From NCBI GenBank assembly GCA_021734005.1, contig JAIPJV010000167.1, positions 1-5,135 on the forward strand: DNA of 5,135 bases, written 5' to 3'. The position numbers were made by a program, and so were the translations under genes. Below the pieces are notes generated by a model that saw only the letters and a program-made list of their open reading frames with translations, made no database searches and was not told the DNA's origin. This DNA is from Fidelibacterota bacterium (GTDB taxonomy: Bacteria > Fidelibacterota > UBA2242 > JAFGTP01). Positions 1-5,135 of the stretch are shown in pieces (positions within the stretch are counted from its first letter, which is position 1; the number at the start of each line of letters is the position of its first letter).

Positions 1-1
1 T

Positions 2-109
2 ACTAAAGCATTTATTGATGAATTCTGTGATACAGCGGGTGCAATAAATTGGAGCGAATTAGTAGACTATAATAGCGGTAACTACGACTTGAACGGGATT
101 CAAATATAA
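2..109 (+). CDS. C-terminal tail of an unrecognised protein (5' end outside window)
   Basis: Reading from base 2, the frame is open for 35 codons and stops at TAA 107-109; the other two forward frames close early (TAA at 4-6 in frame 1 and at 45-47 in frame 3). The tail reads TKAFIDEFCDTAGAINWSEL and ends VDYNSGNYDLNGIQI. It is mildly acidic and soluble-looking, with no membrane segment. I do not recognise the family, so no function is offered. Its stop lies 27 nt before the next start codon with no terminator between, so it could be co-transcribed with the downstream membrane protein. The call as coding rests on the open frame, the amino-acid-like composition and the position before a same-strand gene. 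Confidence 0.55.
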   Translation, partial: TKAFIDEFCDTAGAINWSELVDYNSGNYDLNGIQI

Positions 110-136
110 AAGCAGGCAAAAAAAATCACAGGCATA

Positions 137-793
137 ATGAGGCGATTATTGAATAATAAGGATAACTATAACCTAAAAGAAGAAATAGCCAGTTCTATAA
201 CCCATGGAATCGGAGTTGCTCTGGCTGTGGCTGCGCTGGTAATTTTGGTAGTATTTGCCTCCATTCAGGGCAACCCCTGGAAGATTGTGAGTTTTAGTAT
301 CTATGGCGCCTCGATGATAATTTTATATATGGCTTCCACATTTTACCATGCTTTTCAGAAACCGAAAGTAAAAAATGTGTTCAAGATCTTTGACCACGCT
401 TCCATCTATATTTTGATTGCTGGAACTTATACACCCTTTACCCTGGTAACGATCCGGGGCGGCTGGGGCTGGAGTATATTTGGAATAATCTGGGGGCTAG
501 CTATCACAGGAATATTTTTCAAGGCCTTTTTTATTCACCGTTTTAAACTGATATCTACCCTGCTTTATGTTTTAATGGGCTGGTTTATTGTGATTGCTAT
601 GAAAGAGGTTCTCGCCAATCTGGATACAATGGGGCTTATCTGGTTGATCATTGGGGGCGTATCCTATACAGGTGGAGTGTTTTTCTACTTGAATGATAAA
701 ATTAAGTTCAATCATGCTATCTGGCATCTTTTTGTTCTGGGGGGCAGTATTTGCCATTTTTTTGCTATTTTATTTCACGTTCTACCGAAATAA
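137..793 (+). CDS. Hemolysin III / PAQR family seven-helix membrane protein (YqfA/TrhA-like)
   Basis: This is a 218-residue integral membrane protein of the HlyIII (PAQR, adiponectin-receptor-like) family, at the family's usual length. Seven hydrophobic segments are visible, at about 17-40, 48-70, 84-104, 110-128, 136-156, 165-184 and 194-214. Family motifs appear in order: EEIASSITHG (15-24), STFYH (67-71), FDHASIYILIAGTYTP (85-100), and HAIWH (193-197) followed by H207. By analogy with adiponectin receptors, H71, H193 and H197 with D86 should form the intramembrane zinc site. Known bacterial members are linked to membrane-lipid or fatty-acid homeostasis; the hemolysin name is historical, and hydrolase activity here is an inference. 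The start at 137 suits the family N-terminus, but its ribosome site is weak (CAGG at 129-132). No terminator is seen after the stop. Confidence 0.93.
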   Translation: MRRLLNNKDNYNLKEEIASSITHGIGVALAVAALVILVVFASIQGNPWKIVSFSIYGASMIILYMASTFYHAFQKPKVKNVFKIFDHASIYILIAGTYTPFTLVTIRGGWGWSIFGIIWGLAITGIFFKAFFIHRFKLISTLLYVLMGWFIVIAMKEVLANLDTMGLIWLIIGGVSYTGGVFFYLNDKIKFNHAIWHLFVLGGSICHFFAILFHVLPK

Positions 794-835
794 GTCCATT
801 AAATATACCAGAATTTCCAAACATTAGACTTTTCA

Positions 836-858
836 AATAGAATGTTATAAATTATCAT
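836..858 (+). promoter_or_regulatory. Putative extended -10 promoter of the coiled-coil gene
   Basis: TGTTATAAA at 843-851 matches an extended -10 (TGn followed by TATAAA, five of six bases of the sigma-70 consensus). The best -35 candidate, TAGACT at 825-830, matches four of six bases but sits only 15 nt away, so the promoter would rely on the TGn extension. A start near 858 would give a leader of about 39 nt. This is a by-eye call in AT-rich DNA. Support comes from the matching geometry before the aminopeptidase gene, where the -10 also ends 46 nt before the ATG. Confidence 0.4.
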
Positions 859-891
859 CTGTTGAATAATTTTACATAAAAATCGGGAGAG
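857..891 (+). promoter_or_regulatory. Leader element, copy 1, including the Shine-Dalgarno site of the coiled-coil gene
   Basis: ATCTGTTGAAT (857-867), TTTACATAAA (871-880) and the strong ribosome site GGGAGAG (885-891, 5 nt before ATG 897) recur in the same order before the aminopeptidase gene at 2088-2121. The ribosome site also decides the start: the alternative in-frame ATG at 939 has no such site. Whether the shared part is a promoter element, an RNA leader or a regulator site cannot be told from two copies. Confidence 0.6.
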
Positions 892-896
892 ATATC

Positions 897-1967
897 ATGT
901 GTGCTAAAAATAATTCTCAGAAACCGCCCAAAATTTCCATGTCAAATACCAAAAAAGAGATTTTGTCGGCCTATCAGGAACTAATAGTACTCTACAAAGA
1001 GAAAGAAAAAGAGGCTCTTGATGCCAAGAAAATTGCTGAGGAAAAAGCCAAAGAAGCCAAGAAAAGCCTGGCTGATGAATTAGATCCGGAATCAGTTATC
1101 AAGGAAATGGATGATCTCAAACTGGACATTAATAATCTTGTGGACAAACTCTCCAAGAATCTTTCTCAGGAAATTCGAAAATACCTTGAAGTTAAAGAAG
1201 CCACCGAGATTCGGGAAAACGAACTGGAAGAGATTTATGACATTGAAAAAGAAGCAGGAACACTAGCAGCCTTGATCAATGCAAACAACCAGAAAAAAGA
1301 AGAATTTGAACAGGAAATGGCTGAAGAAAAGCAGGAATTGCAGGCTGAGCTTGATCAAATTCGCGAGCAGATCAAAGAAGAGAAAGAAGAACACCAAAAA
1401 GAGATGAAAAGGAAAAAGGAAGAGGCGGAAAAAGAATACAAGCGTAAAGTTGAAGAATTTGAGTACGATTTTGAAAGAAAAAAGCAGCTAAAAGAAGATG
1501 AATTTGCTGATAAAAAACGCCAGCTGGAAAAAGAATTGAAAGAAAAGCAGGAAACTGTTGAAAAAGAACTCCAGGAACGGGAAAACAAAATAGCCGAAAA
1601 AGAAGAAAAGTTTGCTCAATTACAGGAACAGGTTGAAACTTTCCCTGCAAAGATGGAAAAAGAAAAGCAGGAATCTGTTGAACGGGAAACTGAAAAATTG
1701 AAGATGGAACATAAAAATCAGCTGGAACTTACAGAGCAAAAATATAATGGTCAGATTGAAGTTCTGGAAACAAAAATAGAGTCTCTAAAAGATACAGTCA
1801 CAGATCAGGAAGCCAAGATCAAGGAATTATCAGATAAGATCGAAAAAGCTTACCAGAAGGTTCAAGATGTTGCTCTCAAGGCTATCGAAGGCGCCTCGGG
1901 GTCCAAATCCTTTCAGGAATTACAACAAATTCTGGGACAAAGCAGCAAGAATAAAAAAGAAGAATAA
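897..1967 (+). CDS. Long charged coiled-coil protein of unknown function
   Basis: The product is 356 residues, very rich in Glu and Lys, with no tryptophan, no signal peptide and no membrane segment, so it is probably cytoplasmic. Residues 1-34 hold a helical head (NTKKEILSAYQELI, 17-30). A second helical region runs about 61-130 after P64. A long coiled coil spans about 131-248, is broken at P250 (VETFPAKME), and resumes at about 252-325. The tail reads KVQDVALKAIEGASGSKSF (321-339) and ends in KNKKEE. The tail and head look more conserved-like than the coil and may be the specific parts. I do not recognise a named family; the SMC-like look of the coil reflects composition only, as there are no Walker motifs or ATPase heads. 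A scaffold or cell-structure role is speculation. Three copies of AAGAAAAGCAGGAA inside the gene point to internal duplication. Confidence 0.88.
   Translation: MCAKNNSQKPPKISMSNTKKEILSAYQELIVLYKEKEKEALDAKKIAEEKAKEAKKSLADELDPESVIKEMDDLKLDINNLVDKLSKNLSQEIRKYLEVKEATEIRENELEEIYDIEKEAGTLAALINANNQKKEEFEQEMAEEKQELQAELDQIREQIKEEKEEHQKEMKRKKEEAEKEYKRKVEEFEYDFERKKQLKEDEFADKKRQLEKELKEKQETVEKELQERENKIAEKEEKFAQLQEQVETFPAKMEKEKQESVERETEKLKMEHKNQLELTEQKYNGQIEVLETKIESLKDTVTDQEAKIKELSDKIEKAYQKVQDVALKAIEGASGSKSFQELQQILGQSSKNKKEE
1539..1682 (+). repeat. Near-identical 24-nt in-frame repeats within the coiled-coil gene
   Basis: Bases 1539-1562 and 1659-1682 match at 23 of 24 positions, spaced 120 nt (40 codons). 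The core AAGAAAAGCAGGAA occurs a third time at 1324-1337, 216 nt before the second copy. All copies are in the same reading frame, giving KEKQETVEKE, KEKQESVERE and EEKQELQAE. Neither 40 nor 72 residues is a multiple of seven. Confidence 0.75.
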
Positions 1968-2003
1968 ATCGTTCGACAAGAATTATTTCGGAACCATTAA
2001 GAC

Positions 2004-2033
2004 TGTTGCTAATTAAATTGTTGCTAATTGTAT
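2004..2033 (+). repeat. 15-nt tandem duplication upstream of the aminopeptidase gene
   Basis: TGTTGCTAATTAAAT (2004-2018) is followed directly by TGTTGCTAATTGTAT (2019-2033), identical at 13 of 15 positions. The 9-mer TTGCTAATT is therefore present at 2006-2014 and 2021-2029, and once more in reverse orientation at 3341-3349 just after the aminopeptidase gene. Confidence 0.75.
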
Positions 2034-2055
2034 TTTTAGATAATTATCTGAAAAT
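2032..2055. promoter_or_regulatory. AT-rich palindrome, possible operator
   Basis: AGATAATTATCT at 2038-2049 is a perfect 12-nt palindrome. It extends outward to 2032-2055, with only the T2037/G2050 pair not complementary. It ends 16 nt before the candidate extended -10 of the aminopeptidase gene, covering the -35 zone, where a dimeric regulator could bind. As RNA it could form a 10-pair stem with an AAUU loop, but no T-run follows, so it is not a terminator on this strand. Confidence 0.5.
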
Positions 2056-2071
2056 TGGAAACAATCGTTAA

Positions 2072-2087
2072 TGATAGAATGCTTAAA
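2072..2087 (+). promoter_or_regulatory. Putative extended -10 promoter of the aminopeptidase gene
   Basis: TGATAGAAT (2072-2080) reads as TGn plus TAGAAT, five of six bases of the -10 consensus. The nearest -35-like sequence, TTGGAA (2055-2060), is only 14 nt away, which is too close for a standard pair. The -10 ends 46 nt before the ATG, the same distance as for the coiled-coil gene. TAAAAT at 2084-2089 is an alternative -10. Confidence 0.4.
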
Positions 2088-2121
2088 ATCTGTGAATTTA
2101 CATAAATTAATCCGGGAGGAG
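2088..2121 (+). promoter_or_regulatory. Leader element, copy 2, including the Shine-Dalgarno site of the aminopeptidase gene
   Basis: ATCTGTGAAT (2088-2097) runs directly into TTTACATAAA (2097-2106), followed by the strong ribosome site GGGAGGAG (2114-2121), 4 nt before ATG 2126. The same ordered blocks occur at 857-891, with small insertions and deletions between them. Confidence 0.6.
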
Positions 2122-2125
2122 TGCA

Positions 2126-3316
2126 ATGCAAGCAAAAATTAAACAGGAAGATCTGGAAAAATGGGCTGACTATTTACTGGATCACTCGCTTGGCGGTATC
2201 CAGGAAGATGATGTGGTTATGTTAAAAGGTGAATACATTACCTGGCCCTTGATTCAAGTATTGAAAACCAAAATAATTCAGGCGGGTGCTGTCCCTGATG
2301 TTTTTCTGGTGGAACCGGATAATGACCGGGGCCAAATCTGGGGAGCCGCTATGGCCAAACATGGCAGTATGGAGCAAATTAATAGAGTGCCTGACTGGTT
2401 CAAAGATCGTTATGAAAACATGACTAAATATATAGAAATTTTGGGTGCTGAATCTCCGGACTTATTTGCCAATCTTCCGGACAAAAAAAGCGCTGCCATT
2501 AAAAAAGCGGATATGCCTTTTAAGGAAATTCGTCTATCTAAACCCTGGGTTTTGACCCTTTATCCAACCAAAGCATTTGCTGATATGGAAAATATGTCTC
2601 TGGAAGAATATACTGATGTTGTGATGAGCACAACTTTGACTGATCCCAATAAACTGGAAGCCGATGAACAGCCTATCTATGAAGTCATGAATGAAAGTGA
2701 TACTATCACCATAGAAACAGTTCGTCCTGAAGAAGAGCGGGATCTGAAACTCAGCATGAGCATCAAAGACCGCAATATTATTAAGTGTACTGGCAAAAAC
2801 AATTTTCCTGATGGCGAAGTTTTCACCAGTCCCGATGCCAATACTGTTGAAGGTGAAATTTTTGTTGACCTGCCTGTTTTCTTTAATGGTGTCAATATTC
2901 GCGGCATCTATCTAAAGATCGAAGATGGTAGAATTGTGGACTATGATGCTCAGGAAAATGCAGATACCCTTAGGACAATTATAGAAACAGATAAGGGTTC
3001 CCATCGCATCGGTGAGGTTGCCCTGGGAATGAACAAGGGGCTTCAAACGGCTCTAAAACATCCTCTATTTGTAGAAAAGGTCGGCGGTACTCTCCATATT
3101 GCCATTGGTGAAAGTTATCCTGAATGCTATATTGACGATCCCAATTCTGAAGAAGGCAAGCAAAAGATAGAAGAACTCAAAGACGAGGGCATTGTCAATA
3201 GTTCAGCCCAACATGTTGATATTGTTGTAGATTTCCGTGAAGGCGGTGCTGGAAAATCGGTTAAACTTGATGGCCGTGAAATAACATCCACCAATAATAT
3301 CTGGAAAGTGGATTAA
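2126..3316 (+). CDS. M29-family metallo-aminopeptidase (thermophilic metalloprotease / AmpS-like)
   Basis: This 396-residue protein has the length and motif order of peptidase family M29, cytoplasmic metal-dependent exopeptidases that remove N-terminal residues from peptides. The N-terminal half (about 1-200) carries VVMLKGEYITWPL (30-42) and SLEEYTDVVMSTT (158-170), typical of the family's first domain. The C-terminal half carries the metal-site motifs: GEVFTSP with E231, IGEVALG with E297, LHIAIG with H324, Y331 as the likely catalytic tyrosine, and HVDIV with H363 and D365. All expected metal ligands appear to be present, so the enzyme should be active; metal identity and peptide preference cannot be read from sequence. 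No signal peptide is seen. The start is fixed by GGGAGGAG 4 nt upstream. It seems to be a single-gene unit with its own promoter and an intrinsic terminator, probably serving intracellular peptide turnover. Confidence 0.93.
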   Translation: MQAKIKQEDLEKWADYLLDHSLGGIQEDDVVMLKGEYITWPLIQVLKTKIIQAGAVPDVFLVEPDNDRGQIWGAAMAKHGSMEQINRVPDWFKDRYENMTKYIEILGAESPDLFANLPDKKSAAIKKADMPFKEIRLSKPWVLTLYPTKAFADMENMSLEEYTDVVMSTTLTDPNKLEADEQPIYEVMNESDTITIETVRPEEERDLKLSMSIKDRNIIKCTGKNNFPDGEVFTSPDANTVEGEIFVDLPVFFNGVNIRGIYLKIEDGRIVDYDAQENADTLRTIIETDKGSHRIGEVALGMNKGLQTALKHPLFVEKVGGTLHIAIGESYPECYIDDPNSEEGKQKIEELKDEGIVNSSAQHVDIVVDFREGGAGKSVKLDGREITSTNNIWKVD

Positions 3317-3360
3317 TAAAAAAAATATCAAAAGTTGCTGAATTAGCAATACTGGAAGGG

Positions 3361-3400
3361 AAGCAGGGTGCCAAATAGTTGGTTTTCTCTGCTTTTTTTT
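3361..3400 (+). terminator. Rho-independent terminator after the aminopeptidase gene
   Basis: AAGCAGGG (3361-3368) pairs with CTCTGCTT (3387-3394) over eight pairs, one of them G-U. Inside, GCCAA (3370-3374) pairs with TTGGT (3379-3383) around an ATAG loop. A run of eight T (3393-3400) follows. It lies 44 nt past the aminopeptidase stop and separates that gene from topA. Confidence 0.85.
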
Positions 3401-3409
3401 CTAATCAAT

Positions 3410-3440
3410 TTGAATAAATAATTGAATTTTATTCTATAGT
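3410..3440 (+). promoter_or_regulatory. Putative topA promoter
   Basis: TTGAAT (3410-3415, four of six of the -35 consensus) and TATAGT (3435-3440, five of six of the -10) are separated by 19 nt, slightly longer than ideal. They lie just after the terminator and about 54 nt before the topA ATG, where a promoter is needed. The region is AT-rich, so a chance match is possible. Confidence 0.4.
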
Positions 3441-3474
3441 TTGTAAATTCCTTGCGAGAATTTGAGTTATTAAA

Positions 3475-3492
3475 AGCAGGAAAATGAAATAA
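3475..3492 (+). other. Two-codon reading frame AUG-AAA-UAA immediately before topA, with its own ribosome-site-like sequence
   Basis: AGCAGG (3475-3480) is followed after 3 nt by ATG AAA TAA (3484-3492); one base later the topA ATG (3494) begins. The closest Shine-Dalgarno-like sequence to topA therefore lies 13 nt from the topA ATG, rather far, and serves the mini frame about as well. topA could be started by ribosomes that terminate at 3490-3492 and restart. Whether the mini frame is translated is unknown. Confidence 0.4.
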
Positions 3493-3493
3493 T

Positions 3494-5135
3494 ATGGGAA
3501 AAGATCTATTAATAGTTGAGTCACCATCAAAAGCAAGAACCATTAATAAATATCTGGGTAGGGACTATGAAGTCCTGGCTTCAGTAGGTCATATTCGAGA
3601 TCTGCCAAAAAAGAAATTTGGCGTTGATATTGAAAATGGCTTTGAACCAAAATATGTTACTGTCCGAGGGAAAGGCAAGGTCATTAAAAAGTTGAAACAG
3701 GCCGCAAAAAAAGCCAATGAAGTTTATCTTGCTCCTGACCCGGATCGAGAAGGAGAGGCAATTGCCTGGCATATTGCTCAGGTTTTGAAAAAGAATCCAG
3801 AAAAAGTTCACCGGGTGCTTTTCAATGAAATCACTAAATCGGGTGTTAAGCGAGGGCTGAAAGAACCCCGTGAAATCAATAATAATCTGGTTAATGCCCA
3901 GCAGGCTCGTCGAATTCTGGATCGAATTGTTGGTTATCGCGTAAGTCCATTTTTATGGAAAACTCTTTATCGGGGACTGAGTGCCGGTCGTGTTCAATCT
4001 GTAGCTGCTCGTCTGATATGTGAGCGCGAAGATGAGATTGAGGCCTTTGATCCCGAAGAATACTGGGAAATGTTTGCCAATTATATCACTGAGAGCGATG
4101 AAAAATTTCAGGCCAAAGGTGCAAAGTTCGAAGGCAGCAAACTTAAAATTTCCAATGCTGATGAAGCTAAGAAACATGCTGATGCTATTCAGTCAGCCGA
4201 TCACATTGTAGAAAAAGTCAAAGTTAAAAATCGCAAAAAATCACCAGCTCCGCCTTTTACGACCAGTACTTTGCAGCAGACTGCAACCCGCTTTTATCAT
4301 TATAGCCCCAAGCAAACTATGTCAATTGCGCAAAAATTGTACGAAGGTATTGAAATAAAAGGTGAGCCAGTCGGATTGATCACTTATATGCGTACTGACT
4401 CGCTGCGAATTTCCAAAGAGGCTATCAATTCATCACGAAAACATATTGATGAAGAGTATGGCGATAAATATTTACCTAAAAAACCCCGTTATTACAAACA
4501 GTCCGGGAAAAATGTTCAGGACGCTCATGAGTGTATTCGACCTACCAATTTGAACCTGCCTCCCGAAAAGGTGGCCAAACAACTCAGCAAACGGCAATTG
4601 AAGATTTACTCCCTGATCTGGAAACGATTTGTTGCCTGCCAAATGACACCGGCCATTTACAAGCGGAAGACGATTGAGGTCAAAGCCGGTAAATATCTAT
4701 TCCGTGCCCGTGGTGAAAACGAAATTTTTGATGGTTATCTGAAAGCCTATCGAAAAGGGAAATCGAAGAAAAATTCTAAAGATAAAAAGAAAGTTCCTGA
4801 ACAGATTTCAGAAAAAGAAAATCTGGAGTTGAAAAAACTCGATAAGGAACAGAAATTTACCAATCCACCTCCCCGCTACACAGAAGGAACCCTGGTTAAG
4901 CAGCTTGATAAATTGGGAATTGGAAGACCAAGTACTTATGCTTCGATTGTTTCTACAATTCGCGGCCGCAATTATATCGTCAAAGAAAAGGGGCGCTTGA
5001 AACCTACAGAATTAGGCCGAACTGTCAATGACATTCTTGTCAATCAAATGCCTGAAATATTCAATGTAGAATTTACCAATCAAATGGAAGAAGACCTGGA
5101 TCAAATTGAATCCGATCAGCGGGATTGGAAAGAGG
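3494..5135 (+). CDS. topA: DNA topoisomerase I (type IA), N-terminal 547 residues; 3' end outside window
   Basis: The frame from ATG 3494 is open to the window edge. TopA relaxes negative supercoils by cutting and rejoining one DNA strand. The Toprim domain is at the N-terminus: LLIVESPSKA with E9, GHIRDLP with H33, and DPDREGEAIAWH with D82, D84 and E86. Further motifs are GLSAGRVQSVA (161-171), TTSTLQQTA (256-264), GLITYMRTDS with catalytic Y298, QDAHECIRPT (342-351) and PPRYTEGTLVKQL through GIGRPSTY (459-482). In the HE-IRPT motif C347 replaces the usual alanine. The loop at 417-433 is strikingly lysine-rich. Bacterial TopA usually has about 690-760 residues or more, so the missing end should hold the C-terminal DNA-binding or zinc-ribbon domains. 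The start is forced: TGA at 3485-3487 closes the frame just upstream. topA expression is often supercoiling-sensitive; nothing here tests that. Confidence 0.97.
   Translation, partial: MGKDLLIVESPSKARTINKYLGRDYEVLASVGHIRDLPKKKFGVDIENGFEPKYVTVRGKGKVIKKLKQAAKKANEVYLAPDPDREGEAIAWHIAQVLKKNPEKVHRVLFNEITKSGVKRGLKEPREINNNLVNAQQARRILDRIVGYRVSPFLWKTLYRGLSAGRVQSVAARLICEREDEIEAFDPEEYWEMFANYITESDEKFQAKGAKFEGSKLKISNADEAKKHADAIQSADHIVEKVKVKNRKKSPAPPFTTSTLQQTATRFYHYSPKQTMSIAQKLYEGIEIKGEPVGLITYMRTDSLRISKEAINSSRKHIDEEYGDKYLPKKPRYYKQSGKNVQDAHECIRPTNLNLPPEKVAKQLSKRQLKIYSLIWKRFVACQMTPAIYKRKTIEVKAGKYLFRARGENEIFDGYLKAYRKGKSKKNSKDKKKVPEQISEKENLELKKLDKEQKFTNPPPRYTEGTLVKQLDKLGIGRPSTYASIVSTIRGRNYIVKEKGRLKPTELGRTVNDILVNQMPEIFNVEFTNQMEEDLDQIESDQRDWKE

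Noticed and set aside
572..757. Open frame on the - strand inside the HlyIII gene
   Set aside because: It lies within a well-supported membrane protein gene and its translation resembles no family.
137..793. Calling the HlyIII protein a toxin or hemolysin
   Set aside because: The family name is historical; the motifs are those of PAQR-type seven-helix proteins with a metal site, and nothing here points to a secreted or pore-forming toxin.
1355..1650. Open frames on the - strand inside the coiled-coil gene (1355-1588 and 1372-1650)
   Set aside because: They are Ser/Phe-rich mirrors of GAA/AAA-rich codons on the + strand, overlap each other, and lie wholly within a gene with a strong ribosome site.
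1971..1994. GTTC...GAAC inverted repeat after the coiled-coil gene as a terminator
   Set aside because: Four outer pairs around a mostly unpaired 16-nt interior and no T-run; too weak to call.
2677..2907. Open frame on the - strand inside the aminopeptidase gene
   Set aside because: Shadow of the M29 coding frame, which keeps its metal-site motifs through this region.
3333..3353. Small hairpin TTGCT-GAATT-AGCAA after the aminopeptidase stop
   Set aside because: Five pairs only, with no T-run behind it; the real terminator is at 3361-3400. It is noted only because it contains the inverted TTGCTAATT copy.
4020..4211. + strand open frame in another phase inside topA, and - strand frames at 3343-3543, 3581-3811 and 3953-4177
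   Set aside because: The topA frame is continuous with all family motifs across these positions; the - strand frame at 3343-3543 also covers the terminator and the topA start.

Overview
The window is an ordinary-looking chromosomal stretch, AT-rich (roughly 40% GC by eye), with every gene on the + strand. It holds the end of an unrecognised gene (2-109), a hemolysin III/PAQR-type membrane protein (137-793), a long charged coiled-coil protein of unknown function (897-1967), an M29-family metallo-aminopeptidase (2126-3316), and the first 547 codons of DNA topoisomerase I, topA (3494 to the right edge). I see no mobile element, CRISPR array, RNA gene or phage gene.

The organism is a bacterium that uses good Shine-Dalgarno sites before at least two genes. 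The TopA wording (a PFLWKTLYRGLSAGRVQSVA-type core) recalls FCB-group relatives such as Calditrichota or Marinimicrobia, but low-GC Bacillota cannot be excluded. The assignment is from memory of family sequences and is weak.

Layout: the first two genes are 27 nt apart and may be co-transcribed. The coiled-coil gene and the aminopeptidase each follow a gap of 103-158 nt and each appear to have their own promoter: an extended -10 ending exactly 46 nt before the ATG in both, followed by a closely similar leader. A clear intrinsic terminator at 3361-3400 ends the aminopeptidase unit. topA then starts from its own region, with a two-codon AUG-AAA-UAA reading frame immediately before its start codon.

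The genes do not form an obvious pathway. The most interesting signals lie between the genes: the leader shared by two unrelated genes, a 24-nt AT-rich palindrome and a 15-nt tandem duplication upstream of the aminopeptidase, and the mini reading frame ahead of topA. No clearly new multi-gene system is evident.
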